A stretch of 64,000 bases of DNA from Thermaurantiacus tibetensis (lineage in GTDB: Bacteria > Pseudomonadota > Alphaproteobacteria > Sphingomonadales > Sphingomonadaceae): positions 186,001-250,000 of the forward strand of contig NZ_JACHTM010000002.1 of NCBI RefSeq assembly GCF_015354055.1, read 5' to 3'. Below are positions 1 to 8,956 of the stretch, piece after piece (the stretch's first letter is position 1; each line of letters opens with the position of its first letter). The position numbers and the translations under genes are program-made. The notes below the pieces were generated by a model, which saw only the letters and a list, made by a program, of their open reading frames with translations, had not been told where the DNA came from and did no database searches.

Positions 1-13
1 CACAGCGCACGCC

Positions 14-496
14 ATGCCATCTGCCCGCTGTCTCCTCGTTCCGGTGCTCGGCCTCCTTGCCGCCTCCGCCGCGCCTGCCCAGCCGCACCGCGCCCGCTGG
101 ACGGTCGAGCCCGACGCCTCGCCGCCAGTGCTGCAGTTCGGCCCGCCGGACGGAGGGCGAGGGACGCTCCGCTTCAGCTGCACGGCCGACGGAACGCGCC
201 TGTCCATCACCGTGCGCGGCGCCCCGCGCGGGCCTGCCGCCGGGGCGGCGAGCTTCCCGACCCGGCTCACCCTGTTCCTCGGCGGAGCGGAGTGGAGCCT
301 CTCGGCCGAGGGCACGCGCCTTCCCGACAGGACGAGCCGGGTGGAGGCGCCCGTTCCCGACATGGCCGAGCTCTTCCCGGCAATGTCGCGGCAGGGCCGG
401 CTGGTTGCAGTCACCTTCGCCGGCCGGACGATGGCCCCCGCGCCCGACCCCGATCTCGTCGCCCGCTTCCGTGCTGCCTGCGCGGCCGGTCGCTAG
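14..496 (+). CDS. Hypothetical secreted protein
   Basis: I do not recognise this 160-residue protein. The first 22 or so residues form a good Sec signal peptide (Arg5, a Leu/Val/Ala core, then an Ala-Pro-Ala-Gln end), so it is probably periplasmic. The mature part has just two cysteines, near residues 56 and 156, which could form one disulfide. It is rich in short alternating hydrophobic stretches that suggest a beta fold. Its stop overlaps the stop of the convergent hydrolase gene by 4 bases. The start is the only ATG close to the left edge, so a longer gene beginning outside the window cannot be fully excluded. Confidence 0.6.
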   Translation: MPSARCLLVPVLGLLAASAAPAQPHRARWTVEPDASPPVLQFGPPDGGRGTLRFSCTADGTRLSITVRGAPRGPAAGAASFPTRLTLFLGGAEWSLSAEGTRLPDRTSRVEAPVPDMAELFPAMSRQGRLVAVTFAGRTMAPAPDPDLVARFRAACAAGR

Positions 497-1452
497 AGGC
501 TGGCGAAAAAGCGCTCGAGGGCGGCATTGACTGCCTCGGGCGCCTCCTGCTGCACCCAGTGGCCGACGCCCGGAATGAGCGTGGTCCCGCGATAGTCGGT
601 GCAGAAGGCGCCCGGGTCGGCGTAGAGGTCCATGCCTGGCACGAAGTGGCGCACCACGTCCGCCTCGCCGGCGATGAAGCAGGCGGGTTGCGCGAGCGGG
701 CGGCCCTTGACCGGCTCGCGCTCGGCAAAGTCGAGGTCCTGCGCCCGGTAGCGGTTGATGGGGCCGCGCCAGCCGCCCCTGCGGAAGGCCTCCACGAAGA
801 CCGCCATGTCGGCCTCGGGCATCCAGTCGGGCAGCCGCTCGGGCGCGGCAAGCCCGTCGAGCAGGCCGGCCGACGGCGGCTTGTTCATGAGAAAGGCAAG
901 GTCGGTGCCGGCCGCGGAGAGGCCGAAGTAGATCTTGTGGAGCGCAAGGCGGTCGGCCGCGAGTTCGGCTTCGGCGCGCCCCTCCTCCTGGAAGTAGAGC
1001 TGGTAGAAGAAGCGGTCCTTGTAGATCTGCCGCGCCATGTCGAGGAACGAGACGTCGCCCATCGGCACGTAGGGGACGGAGAGGCCGGCCACCGCCGCCA
1101 CCTTCTCCGCGTGGCGCAGGGCGGTCGCGTAGACGATGGGCGCGCCCCAGTCGTGGCCGACGAGCACCGCGCGGCCGCCGAGCGCGTCGATGACGGCGGC
1201 GATGTCCCCGGCGATGACGGACAGCCGGTAGTCTGCCACCGCCTCCGGCTTGTCGCTTTCGCCATAGCCGCGCACGTCGAGCGCAGCGATGCGGCGGCCG
1301 GCGCGGGCGAAGTGGGCGAGCTGGTGACGCCAGCTGTGCGCAAGCTCCGGCCAGCCGTGGACGCAGAGGATGGGAAGCGAGCCTGCATCCCTCGGGCCGT
1401 CAGCCACCACGTGGAGCGACACCTCGCCGTTCTGCACTCGGAAGCGTTCCAT
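493..1452 (-). CDS. Alpha/beta hydrolase, epoxide hydrolase-like
   Basis: A 319-residue soluble alpha/beta-hydrolase. The HGWPE oxyanion-hole motif lies at residues 32-36 and the nucleophile elbow GHDWGA puts an aspartate, D101, at the catalytic position. An Asp nucleophile is typical of epoxide hydrolases and haloalkane dehalogenases rather than Ser esterases. The catalytic His is likely H298 in the GVGHW stretch. A cap domain fits the Tyr-rich middle part, about residues 150-225. There is no signal peptide, so it is cytoplasmic. The substrate cannot be read from sequence. It is transcribed alone, away from msrP, and ends tail to tail with the preceding secreted protein. Confidence 0.85.
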   Translation of the reverse strand: MERFRVQNGEVSLHVVADGPRDAGSLPILCVHGWPELAHSWRHQLAHFARAGRRIAALDVRGYGESDKPEAVADYRLSVIAGDIAAVIDALGGRAVLVGHDWGAPIVYATALRHAEKVAAVAGLSVPYVPMGDVSFLDMARQIYKDRFFYQLYFQEEGRAEAELAADRLALHKIYFGLSAAGTDLAFLMNKPPSAGLLDGLAAPERLPDWMPEADMAVFVEAFRRGGWRGPINRYRAQDLDFAEREPVKGRPLAQPACFIAGEADVVRHFVPGMDLYADPGAFCTDYRGTTLIPGVGHWVQQEAPEAVNAALERFFASL

Positions 1453-1554
1453 GGCCCCTCTCCCTCGTCCCGCGGCAACCGGCCGCGCCCCGCGCCATGC
1501 GCGGCCTTGCGTCGGGAGTCACCCCCGTTTGCGGCCGCGCGTATAGGAGAGGCC

Positions 1555-2487
1555 ATGCACGTCCGTCGAACCCCGTCCTGGGCTCTCCCCGAGCGCGAGG
1601 TGACCCCCGAGGCGCTTTACCTGAACCGCCGCGCCGTTCTGGCCGCCATGGCCGCCGTCGGCGCATCCCCTGCTGCCGCCTCGACCGACCCCGAGAAGCT
1701 GGCGCGGATCGCCACGAGGCGCACGCATGACGCCGGTGAGCCGCCCACCCCGCTTGCCGATGTCGCCGGCTACAACAACTTCTACGAGTTCGGCCTCGAC
1801 AAGGGGGACCCGGCGCGCAACGCCGGCACGCTCCGCCCCAGCCCCTGGACGGTCAGGGTCGGCGGGCTGGTGAAGAGTCCGCTCACGCTCGATGTCGACC
1901 GCTACATCGCCCGGGCGCCCTGGGAGGAGCGCATCTACCGCTTCCGCTGCGTCGAGGGCTGGTCGATGGTGATCCCCTGGGTGGGCGTGCCGTTCGCGAG
2001 CCTCGTGCGCGCGGTCGAGCCGCTCGGCAGCGCCAAGTACGTCGCCTTCCGCACGCTGGCAGACCGGGAGCAGATGCCGGGCCTGCGCCTTCCCGTCCTC
2101 GACTGGCCCTACCGCGAGGGGCTTCGGCTCGACGAGGCGATGCACGAGCTCACCCTGCTTGCGGTCGGCGTCTACGGCCGGCGCCTGCCCAACCAGAACG
2201 GCGCGCCCATCCGACTCGTGGTGCCGTGGAAATACGGCTTCAAGTCGGTGAAGTCGATCGTCGCCATCGACTTCGTCGAAACGCAGCCGGAGACTTCGTG
2301 GAACATGGCGACTCCGCGCGAATACGGCTTCTACGCCAACGTAAACCCGAACGTCGACCATCCGCGCTGGAGCCAGGCGCGCGAGCGGCGGATCGGCGAG
2401 TTCCGCCGGCGCGAGACGCTCCTGTTCAACGGCTACCCGGAAGTGGCCGGGCTCTATGCAGGCATGGACCTGAAGCGCTTCTTCTGA
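1555..2487 (+). CDS. msrP: Protein-methionine-sulfoxide reductase, catalytic subunit MsrP
   Basis: Periplasmic molybdopterin enzyme that reduces methionine sulfoxide in envelope proteins, taking electrons from MsrQ. It has 310 residues, normal for the family. A Tat signal is visible (twin Arg at 25-26 in the LNRRAVLAA stretch, then an Ala-rich core). The molybdenum-ligating cysteine is C132 in the FRCVEGWSM motif. The reading frame stays open far upstream, but that part is antisense to the hydrolase. ATG 1555 places the Tat motif correctly and follows an AGGAG-like GGAGAGG. The stop overlaps the msrQ start as TGATG, so the pair is translationally coupled. Confidence 0.95.
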   Translation: MHVRRTPSWALPEREVTPEALYLNRRAVLAAMAAVGASPAAASTDPEKLARIATRRTHDAGEPPTPLADVAGYNNFYEFGLDKGDPARNAGTLRPSPWTVRVGGLVKSPLTLDVDRYIARAPWEERIYRFRCVEGWSMVIPWVGVPFASLVRAVEPLGSAKYVAFRTLADREQMPGLRLPVLDWPYREGLRLDEAMHELTLLAVGVYGRRLPNQNGAPIRLVVPWKYGFKSVKSIVAIDFVETQPETSWNMATPREYGFYANVNPNVDHPRWSQARERRIGEFRRRETLLFNGYPEVAGLYAGMDLKRFF

Positions 2488-3107
2488 TGCCGCAAATCCC
2501 CCTCCTCAGGGCCGCTGCGCACGGGGTGATGGCCATGCCGCTCGTGCTCCTCCTCTGGGGCTGGGCGGAGCTTCTCGCCTGGAACCCCGGCTCGCGGATG
2601 CTGACGGCCGAGCCGGTCGCCTACACCCACAACGCGCTCGGGCTCGCGGCGCTCCGGGCGCTCCTTGCCAGCCTCTCCTGCACGCCGCTGCGGCGCCTGA
2701 CGGGCTGGGGCGGGGTGATGGCGCTGCGCCGGCTCTTCGGCCTGTGGGCCTTTGCCTACGGGGCGATGCACCTCCTCTTCTTCCTCTTCGCCGAGCTCGA
2801 CTGGAGCCTCCCTGCCCTTGCCGCCGAGACCGCCAAGCGCCCCTTCATCCTCGCCGGCATGGTCGCGTTCCTCGCCATGGCGCCGCTCGCCGCCACCTCG
2901 ACGGCGGCTGCCATCCGCTGGCTCGGCGCCCGCCGCTGGCAGGCGCTTCACCGGCTCGCCTACGTCGCCGGCGTTGCCGCCTGCGTCCACTTCCTCCTGA
3001 GGGTGAAGGGATTCCAGTGGGAGCCCTGGCTCTACCTCGGGGGGCTTGCCCTCCTCCTCCTCGTGCGGCTGGTGCCGCGCGGGCGCCGCGCGCTCAGGAC
3101 CAGCTGA
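2487..3107 (+). CDS. msrQ: Heme-binding membrane subunit MsrQ
   Basis: Integral membrane partner of MsrP. It belongs to the ferric-reductase-like transmembrane family and passes electrons from the quinone pool or a flavin reductase to periplasmic MsrP. The 206 residues hold about six hydrophobic helices. Histidines in the membrane part (for example in THNALGL, AMHLLFF and ALHRLAYVAG) are the likely heme ligands, and the sequence ends in a short basic tail. The ATG overlaps the msrP stop. The 3' end runs 14 bases into the end of the convergent HAD phosphatase gene, so no separate terminator separates the two. Confidence 0.93.
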   Translation: MPQIPLLRAAAHGVMAMPLVLLLWGWAELLAWNPGSRMLTAEPVAYTHNALGLAALRALLASLSCTPLRRLTGWGGVMALRRLFGLWAFAYGAMHLLFFLFAELDWSLPALAAETAKRPFILAGMVAFLAMAPLAATSTAAAIRWLGARRWQALHRLAYVAGVAACVHFLLRVKGFQWEPWLYLGGLALLLLVRLVPRGRRALRTS

Positions 3108-3741
3108 CGCAGCGCCAGCCGCGCGCAGCAGCAAGGCGCGCAAGCGCGGGGGAAGGCGAGACGGCGACGGGCTCGGTCGCCATGGCAAGGAGCGGCGCAT
3201 CGGACACATGGTCCGAGTAGGCGCGCAAGGCATCCGGCCTCCGGTCGCCGAGCCAGGCGCGGAGCCTGCGCGCCTTGGCCTCGCCGTAGCAGTTCTCGCC
3301 CGCGATCCGATGGGAGAGGTGGCCGCCGTCGATGACGTTCTCGGTCGCGATCACGTGAGGGATGCCCCAGCGCCGGGCAAGCGCCTCGGCATAATAGCGG
3401 CAGGAGGCGGTGGCGAGGACCAGCTCGAAGCCCTCGGCGCGGTCGGCCGCGATCCGGGCCAGCGCATCGGCACGCTCGGCCGCGGCGCCGAAGGCGGCAG
3501 CGAAGGCTTCGGCCGCGGCCTCCACGCGGCCTCGAGGCACCCGCGCGCCCATCAGCAGCCGCTGCATCGCCTCCTTGAGGCCCTTGCGGCCGAGGAGCGG
3601 GTAGAGCGCAAGCGGGCCGAGGGCGAGCGGCAGCAGCATGAGCCGCCACGGCGCCTCGCGCCGGGCCCAGAAGAGGAGCCAGGGAAGCCAGCTCGGCCGG
3701 CGGGTGATCGTCCGGTCCATGTCGTAGACGGCGAGCTTCAC
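3094..3741 (-). CDS. HAD-IB family phosphatase
   Basis: A 215-residue HAD-superfamily hydrolase. Motif I is YDMDRT (D7 nucleophile, D9 acid/base) right at the N-terminus, motif II is LATAS near residue 108, and the metal-binding motif IV is SDHVSDAPLL. This matches the HAD-IB (SerB-like) subfamily, which dephosphorylates small phosphomonoesters; the substrate is unknown. A hydrophobic segment at about residues 18-55 could contact the membrane. The start is taken as GTG 3741 because it overlaps the upstream thermonuclease stop as GTGA and places the catalytic Asp seven residues in, as usual for the family. Confidence 0.85.
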   Translation of the reverse strand: MKLAVYDMDRTITRRPSWLPWLLFWARREAPWRLMLLPLALGPLALYPLLGRKGLKEAMQRLLMGARVPRGRVEAAAEAFAAAFGAAAERADALARIAADRAEGFELVLATASCRYYAEALARRWGIPHVIATENVIDGGHLSHRIAGENCYGEAKARRLRAWLGDRRPDALRAYSDHVSDAPLLAMATEPVAVSPSPALARLAAARGWRCVSWS

Positions 3742-4229
3742 CGGGCGCCGCGCGGGTTGGTTGCGCGCCACGTGGCCGGCGGGATCCGCTGCTCGGGCGG
3801 CAGCGCCCAGAGGCCCCGGCCCTCCCGGCGGGCGGCTGCGTGACCGGCGCGGACCTCGGCATCCGCCCCGTACTGGCGGACGGCCCAGGCATTGCCCGAG
3901 CGCGTCATCGCCGCGTTGACATAGGTCCCGCCCACCCAGAGCTTGCCGACGAGGCGGCCGTAGCGGTCGCGATCGACGACGACGACGGTCACCTCCCGGC
4001 CCTGCACTAGCCGGCGAAGCGCCGCGCGCGCCGAGGGGCCCCAGGGCTGGCCCAGCTCGGGCGCATCGATCCCGGCGAGCCGGATCTCGCTCACCCGCTT
4101 CTGCGGCAGGCGCTCGACCACGAGCGAGTCCCCGTCCTTGACCCGGAGGACGAGAGCCTGGAACCGCTCGGCCCGGAGCGGGGTGGCAGCGAGGAGCAGC
4201 GCGAGAAGGAAGGCAAGGAAACGGGCCAC
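3738..4229 (-). CDS. Thermonuclease (SNase) family protein, secreted
   Basis: A 163-residue staphylococcal-nuclease-like protein with a signal peptide (residues 1-20, ending LRA). The SNase catalytic set is present: Arg50 and Glu58 in the IRLAGIDAPE motif, Asp55 for calcium, and Arg92 in DRYGR. It should cleave nucleic acid in the periplasm or outside the cell. No ATG lies in a good place; GTG 4229 begins the signal peptide directly, and upstream sequence is the divergent permease control region. It is the first gene of a two-gene unit with the HAD phosphatase, joined by a 4-base overlap. Whether the pair works together, for example nuclease plus phosphatase in nucleotide scavenging, is inference. 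Confidence 0.88.
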   Translation of the reverse strand: MARFLAFLLALLLAATPLRAERFQALVLRVKDGDSLVVERLPQKRVSEIRLAGIDAPELGQPWGPSARAALRRLVQGREVTVVVVDRDRYGRLVGKLWVGGTYVNAAMTRSGNAWAVRQYGADAEVRAGHAAARREGRGLWALPPEQRIPPATWRATNPRGAR

Positions 4230-4280
4230 CGTTGCAGGCCTTGCATTCGCGCGCCGTGGCGGGCAACCTTGGCGAACGCC

Positions 4281-5396
4281 ATGGCAACGCAGCAGGCCGA
4301 CGCCGGCGACGGCACGCGGAGCGAGCCGCGGCGCGTGGTGCTCGCGGGCGCACTCACGATCGACCGGGCCGCCGGCCTCGAACGCCTGCTCGCAGAGGAG
4401 CCGGAAGGCGCGCTCGAGATCGACCTCGCCGCGGTGACCCGCCTCGACACCGTCGGCGCCTGGCTCGTCCACCGGGCCCTGCGCGACCGTCCCGGCAGCC
4501 GGGTGACGGGCGCCAGTGCCGATGCCCGCCGGCTGCTCGCCGAAGTGGCCGAGGCTGACCAGCCGTGCAGCATCCGCCCCGACACGCGGCCGGCCTGGCT
4601 GCGCGAGCTCGAGAAGGCGGGTGCGGCCGTCATCGCCGCCGCGAGCACCATGGGCGCCGGCCTCGGGTTCGTCGGCACCGTCCTTCTGGTCACGGTCCGG
4701 ACCGCCGTCTCGAAACGCGGGATCCGCTGGCACGCGGTCTCGCGGCAGATGGAGGAGACCGGCATCGACGCGCTCGGGATCGTCGGGCTGATGAGCTTCC
4801 TCATCGGCATCGTCATCGCCCAGCAGGGGGCCGTGCAGCTCGAGCAGTTCGGCGCCCAGATCTACACCATCAACCTCATCGGCCGGGCGACGTTCCGCGA
4901 GCTTGGCATCCTGCTCACCGCCATCATGGTCGCCGGCCGCTCGGCCTCTGCGTTCGCCGCGCAGATCGGGACCATGAAGCTCAACGAGGAGGTGGACGCG
5001 ATGCGGACCATCGGCCTCGATCCCGTCGAGGTCCTCGTGGTCCCGCGGGTCGTCGCCCTCACCGTCATCATGCCGCTCATCGGCTTCTACGCCTCGATTC
5101 TCGCCATCATCGGCGGCGGGCTTCTCTGCTGGACCGTGCTCGACATCCCGCCGGCAAGCTATGTCCAGCGCATCCGCGAGGTGGTGCCCATGTCCGACTT
5201 CTGGATCGGCATGGCCAAGGCGCCATTCTTCGGCGCGGTCATCGCCATGACCGGCTGCTTCCAGGGCATGCAGGTGGTGGGTACGGCGGAATCGGTCGGC
5301 CAGCGCACCACGATGGCAGTGGTGCAGTCCATCTTTCTCGTGATCGTGCTCGACGCCTTCTTCGCGGTCTTCTTCACCGCGATCGGGTTCGTCTGA
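4281..5396 (+). CDS. MCE-type lipid ABC transporter permease with N-terminal STAS domain
   Basis: Inner-membrane permease of a phospholipid/MCE transporter. It fuses two parts that are separate in E. coli: a STAS domain (MlaB-like, about residues 10-95) and the MlaE permease domain (about 125-365, five to six membrane helices, conserved GRSASAFAAQIG and LDPVE regions). The 371 residues fit this fused form. ATG 4281 is preferred; a TTG four codons upstream is possible. It heads a run of four same-strand genes (permease, ATPase, MCE protein, lipoprotein) with gaps of only a few bases. The substrate is probably phospholipid, based on family. Confidence 0.93.
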   Translation: MATQQADAGDGTRSEPRRVVLAGALTIDRAAGLERLLAEEPEGALEIDLAAVTRLDTVGAWLVHRALRDRPGSRVTGASADARRLLAEVAEADQPCSIRPDTRPAWLRELEKAGAAVIAAASTMGAGLGFVGTVLLVTVRTAVSKRGIRWHAVSRQMEETGIDALGIVGLMSFLIGIVIAQQGAVQLEQFGAQIYTINLIGRATFRELGILLTAIMVAGRSASAFAAQIGTMKLNEEVDAMRTIGLDPVEVLVVPRVVALTVIMPLIGFYASILAIIGGGLLCWTVLDIPPASYVQRIREVVPMSDFWIGMAKAPFFGAVIAMTGCFQGMQVVGTAESVGQRTTMAVVQSIFLVIVLDAFFAVFFTAIGFV

Positions 5397-5399
5397 GCC

Positions 5400-6221
5400 A
5401 TGGCCGAAGCGCCGTCCCCGGCTGCCACGCCCGGCGCCGCGCCGGTCATCTCGGTGCGCGGGCTCGTCAACCGGTTCGGGTCGCAGCTCGTCCACGACGG
5501 GCTCGACCTCGATGTGATGGAGGGCGAGATCCTCGGGGTCGTCGGCGGCTCGGGCTCGGGCAAGTCGGTTCTCATGCGCTCCATCATCGGCCTGCAGACG
5601 CCCGTGGCCGGCCACATCACCGTGTTCGGCGAGGAGATGACGGACCCGTCTCGCGACCTCCTCGCCGTCTCGCGGCGCTGGGGCGTGCTGTTCCAGGCGG
5701 GCGCGCTCTTCTCCGGCCTCACCGTTGCCGAGAATGTCCAGGTGCCGCTTCGGGAGCATCTCGCGCTCTCGGAGACGCTCATGGACGAGATCGCCGCCTA
5801 CAAGATCGCCATGGTGGGGCTTCCCGGCGAAGCGGGCGCCAAGTATCCGGCCCAGCTATCGGGCGGCATGCGCAAGCGCGCGGCGCTCGCCCGGGCGCTG
5901 GCGATGGACCCGGCGCTCCTGTTCCTCGATGAGCCGACGGCCGGGCTCGATCCGCCGGGTGCCGCCGCCTTCGACGAGCTCATCGCGACGCTCAGGGACA
6001 CGATGCGGCTTACGATCTTCCTGATCACGCACGACCTCGACACCCTGATGCGGATCTGCGACCGGGTCGCGGTCATTGCCGAGAAGCGGGTGCTCGCCAC
6101 CGGCACGGTGGCCGAGCTGACCCGGCTCGACCATCCGTGGATCCGGGACTATTTCCTGGGGCCGCGCGGGCGGGCAGCGGCAGGCGCCCGGCTGGCGCAC
6201 GCAGGCGCGAGGGGGAGCTGA
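5400..6221 (+). CDS. MCE-type lipid ABC transporter ATPase (MlaF-like)
   Basis: Cytoplasmic ATPase that powers the preceding permease. It has 273 residues with Walker A GGSGSGKS at 49-56, the Q-loop near LFQAGALF (about 98-105), the signature LSGGMR at 153-158, Walker B LLFLDE at 173-178 and the H-loop in LITHD. The LFQAGALFSGLTVAEN stretch is typical of the MlaF/Ttg2A group. The gene starts 3 bases after the permease stop. The C-terminal tail is Ala/Arg-rich and carries no recognised domain. Confidence 0.94.
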   Translation: MAEAPSPAATPGAAPVISVRGLVNRFGSQLVHDGLDLDVMEGEILGVVGGSGSGKSVLMRSIIGLQTPVAGHITVFGEEMTDPSRDLLAVSRRWGVLFQAGALFSGLTVAENVQVPLREHLALSETLMDEIAAYKIAMVGLPGEAGAKYPAQLSGGMRKRAALARALAMDPALLFLDEPTAGLDPPGAAAFDELIATLRDTMRLTIFLITHDLDTLMRICDRVAVIAEKRVLATGTVAELTRLDHPWIRDYFLGPRGRAAAGARLAHAGARGS

Positions 6222-6222
6222 G

Positions 6223-7170
6223 GTGGAAACGGAGCGTTCGACCGTCATCGTCGGGGCGGTCACGCTCGCGCTCGTCGTGGCGCTGTTCGCCTTCATCCTC
6301 TGGCTTTCCAACTACTCGACCGGCGGCCAGCGCCAGTACGACCTCTTCTTCCGCCAGTCGGTCGCCGGCCTCTCGGTCGGCTCCACCGTCTCCTTCTCGG
6401 GCGTTCCCGTCGGCCAGGTGGAGCGGATCGCCCTCATGCCCGAGAGCCCCGAGTTCATCCGCGTGCGCATCTCGGTCGGCGAGGATGTCCCGGTCCTCGA
6501 GGGCACCACGGCCGTGCTCCAGGCCTCGGGCTTCACCGGCGTCTCGGTCATCCAGCTCCAGGGCGCCATCCGCGGCGCCCCGCCCATCACCCAGCCCGGG
6601 CCGTTCGGCGTGCCCGTCATCCCGACGCGCCCCTCCGGCTTCGGCCAGATCCTCGAGACCGCGCCCGAAGTCGTCGAGCGGGCCTCGGTGCTGGTGGCGC
6701 GCCTCAACGAGGTGCTCTCCGACGAGAACCGCGAGAACTTCGCCCGCATCCTCGAGAACCTCGACCGCACCTCGACCGAAGTGGCGAAGGAGGCCCCCCG
6801 GCTCGGGGCGACGCTCGAGGAGGCGCGGAACAGCCTGCGCTCTGCCGGCCTCGCAGCGGAGCGCGTCGCAGCCCTTTCGGACGCGACCGCGAAGCTCGTC
6901 TCGGCCGACGGCCAGGCCGCGCTGGCCGAGCTCCGGAATGCCGCCCGCGCCACCAACGCCGCCGCCGCGCGGCTCGACCGCGTGCTTGCCGCAGCCGAGC
7001 CGGGCGTGGCGACGCTTGCCTCCGACACCGTGCCCGAGCTCAACCGGCTGCTGGCCGAGCTCCGGGGAACCGCTGCCAGCCTCGACGCGCTGGCCGACCG
7101 CGCTGCAGGCGACCCGCAGAGCTTCCTCGCCGGGCGGCCGCTTCCCGACTACCAGCCGAAGGGCCCGTGA
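6223..7170 (+). CDS. MCE (MlaD-like) periplasmic lipid-binding subunit
   Basis: Substrate-binding subunit of the transporter. One membrane anchor lies at residues 8-29 and is followed by an MCE domain (about 37-115, with the VAGLSVGSTVSFSGVPVGQV pattern). A long, helical, Ala/Glu/Arg-rich C-terminal half probably forms a coiled tube or barrel in the periplasm. The 315 residues are normal for alphaproteobacterial single-MCE proteins. The start is GTG 6223 with a GGGGGAG ribosome site a few bases upstream; the ATPase stop lies 1 base before it. No gene for an MlaC-type soluble shuttle is seen nearby. Confidence 0.92.
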   Translation: METERSTVIVGAVTLALVVALFAFILWLSNYSTGGQRQYDLFFRQSVAGLSVGSTVSFSGVPVGQVERIALMPESPEFIRVRISVGEDVPVLEGTTAVLQASGFTGVSVIQLQGAIRGAPPITQPGPFGVPVIPTRPSGFGQILETAPEVVERASVLVARLNEVLSDENRENFARILENLDRTSTEVAKEAPRLGATLEEARNSLRSAGLAAERVAALSDATAKLVSADGQAALAELRNAARATNAAAARLDRVLAAAEPGVATLASDTVPELNRLLAELRGTAASLDALADRAAGDPQSFLAGRPLPDYQPKGP

Positions 7171-7766
7171 TGCGCCACCTCCTGCCCCTGCTGCTGCTCG
7201 CCGGCTGCGGCCCGCTCGTCCAGGTGGGCGCGCCCGCGCCGCCGCCGGCGGCCCTTCTCACCCTCTCGGCCACGGGTCCGGCGGCAAGCCCGGCCGGCCT
7301 CGCCCCCGTCGCCATGGGAGAGGCGCTCACCCTTCTCGGTGCCAGTGCGCCTGCGAGTCTTCAGACAACCCGCATTCCGGTGCAGGTCTCCGAGACCGAG
7401 GTGCAGTATCTGAAGGCCGCCCAGTGGGCCGAGCCGCCGGCGCGCCTGTTCGTGCGGCTGCTGGCCGACACGCTGGCCGGCGCCGGCGTCGCCGTCGTCG
7501 ACCGGCGGGTGACGGGGCGGGCGGCGCCGCGTCTGCTCGGCGGCGAGCTTGCCCTGTTCGACGTCGACGTCCGCGGCGGGAGCCCGCGGGTCCGCGTCCG
7601 CTACGACGCGACGCTTGTCGGTCCCGATGGCCTTCGCCAGCGGCGGTTCGAGCGCGACGCACGGGTGACCGCGGTCGAGCCGGGAGAGGTGAGCCGCGCG
7701 CTCAACGCGGCCGCTAATCTGGTCGCCGCTGACGTCGCCGCCTGGGTGCAGAGGGCAGGAGGGTAG
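7170..7766 (+). CDS. ABC-type transport auxiliary lipoprotein (PqiC-like)
   Basis: A 198-residue predicted outer-membrane lipoprotein. The lipobox LLAGC puts the lipidated cysteine at residue 13. The rest resembles the ABC-type transport auxiliary lipoprotein family (PqiC-like) found with MCE transporters. Its likely role is to dock the MCE complex to the outer membrane; that role is known for PqiC and is inferred here from position. ATG 7170 overlaps the stop of the MCE gene (TGATG); a GTG one codon earlier is also possible. It is the last gene of the transporter run; a tRNA gene on the other strand follows after 27 bases. Confidence 0.85.
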   Translation: MRHLLPLLLLAGCGPLVQVGAPAPPPAALLTLSATGPAASPAGLAPVAMGEALTLLGASAPASLQTTRIPVQVSETEVQYLKAAQWAEPPARLFVRLLADTLAGAGVAVVDRRVTGRAAPRLLGGELALFDVDVRGGSPRVRVRYDATLVGPDGLRQRRFERDARVTAVEPGEVSRALNAAANLVAADVAAWVQRAGG

Positions 7767-7793
7767 CGGCGGCGGTCCTGTCGGTGGCGCGGG

Positions 7794-7870
7794 TGGTAGC
7801 GGGGGCGGGACTTGAACCCGCGACCTCAGGGTTATGAATCCTGCGCTCTCACCAGCTGAGCTACCCCGCC
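7794..7870 (-). tRNA. tRNA-Met (anticodon CAT), elongator type
   Basis: Read on the minus strand, the cloverleaf is complete. The acceptor arm GGCGGGG pairs with CCCCGCT (first pair G-U), the D-arm holds AGCTCAGCTGG, the anticodon loop reads TTCATAA in a GC-rich stem, and the T-arm is GCGGG-TTCAAGT-CCCGC. A genomic CCA follows discriminator A. The paired first acceptor position argues against the initiator tRNA, and the arm sequences do not look like the lysidine tRNA-Ile, so elongator Met is the best call. Confidence 0.93.
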
Positions 7871-7969
7871 GCGAGGCAGTGGCCGATAGTGCGCAAGGAG
7901 GGCGCGGTCAACGGTTGCGCGCCGGCGCCGGTCGGCCTAGCCGGCCCGCATGAGCGGAAGGGAGGGAGA

Positions 7970-8950
7970 ATGGCGAGAACGCTCGTCGCGGCAGTCGCGG
8001 CACTGGTCGCGCTGATGCCGGCCAGGGCCGGCGAGTGGGCGCTCGCGCTCCACGGCGGGGCGGGCGTGATCGAGCGGGGCCGGTTCGCCCCCGGCGAGGA
8101 GGAGGCCATCCGGCAGGCGCTCGGCCGGGCGCTCGAGCGCGGCCGCGCCATCCTCGCCTCCGGAGGCACGGCGGTCGATGCCGTCGAGGCCGTGGTGGTC
8201 GCGCTCGAGGCCGCGCCCCAGTTCAACGCCGGCGTGGGCGCGGCCCTGACGAGCGCCGGCACGACCGAGCTCGACGCCGCCATCATGGACGGCGCAACGC
8301 GCCGGGCCGCCGCCGTGACCGGCGTCATGACGACCGAAAGCCCGGTCCGGCTGGCGCGGAAGCTCATGGAGACCGGCCCGCACGTGTTCCTGGCAGGCGC
8401 GGCGGCCGACGCCTTCGCCCGCGCTCACGGCCTGCCGCAGGTGGAGAATGGCCACTTCATCACCCCAGCGCGGCGGCGGATGCTGGAGGAGATTCAGAAA
8501 GGGGGAGCTAGCGCCGCGTTCGACCTCACCCTCCGCTTCGGCACCGTGGGCGCGGTCGCCCGCGACCAGGCCGGAAACCTGGCGGCCGCCACCTCGACCG
8601 GGGGGCTCACCGGCAAGGCACCGGGGCGCATCGGCGATTCGCCCATCATCGGCGCCGGCACCGTCGCCGAGAACGGCGCCTGCGCCGTCTCCGCCACGGG
8701 TTCGGGCGAGATCTTCATCCGCGCGCGGGCCGCCGGCCAGATCTGTGACCGCATCCGCTTCGGCGGCCAGAGTGCTGAGGCCGCGGCCAACGCCGTGATT
8801 GCCGACATCGGCAGCCTCGGGGGCGACGGCGGCGTCATCGTCGTGGACGCGAACGGCGAGGTGGTGTTCGCCATGAACGCGCCCGGCATGTACCGCGCCG
8901 CCGTTACCTCCCGGTCGGCGCCGGTCGTCCACATCTACGCCGACGAGTGA
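7970..8950 (+). CDS. Isoaspartyl peptidase/L-asparaginase, secreted
   Basis: N-terminal-nucleophile hydrolase of the plant-type asparaginase family. It removes isoaspartyl residues from damaged peptides and may deamidate asparagine. It has 326 residues with a signal peptide at 1-20, so it is probably periplasmic. The proenzyme should cleave itself before T192 in the FGTVGAVARD motif, giving alpha and beta chains. The substrate-binding region GGLTGKAPGRIGDSP follows in the beta chain. ATG 7970 has a strong GGAGGGAG ribosome site directly upstream, better than the ATG-less extension before it. The FAD reductase gene starts 6 bases after the stop. Confidence 0.92.
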   Translation: MARTLVAAVAALVALMPARAGEWALALHGGAGVIERGRFAPGEEEAIRQALGRALERGRAILASGGTAVDAVEAVVVALEAAPQFNAGVGAALTSAGTTELDAAIMDGATRRAAAVTGVMTTESPVRLARKLMETGPHVFLAGAAADAFARAHGLPQVENGHFITPARRRMLEEIQKGGASAAFDLTLRFGTVGAVARDQAGNLAAATSTGGLTGKAPGRIGDSPIIGAGTVAENGACAVSATGSGEIFIRARAAGQICDRIRFGGQSAEAAANAVIADIGSLGGDGGVIVVDANGEVVFAMNAPGMYRAAVTSRSAPVVHIYADE

Positions 8951-8956
8951 GCGTGC

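Noticed and set aside
292-1554. Very long open frame upstream of msrP that would extend it to 731 codons
   Set aside because: The extension is antisense to the alpha/beta-hydrolase gene and has no protein sense; the Tat signal fixes the start at 1555.
7794-7870. Initiator tRNA-fMet or lysidine tRNA-Ile
   Set aside because: The first acceptor position pairs (G-U) and arm sequences fit elongator tRNA-Met, unlike the mismatched initiator or the typical tRNA-Ile.
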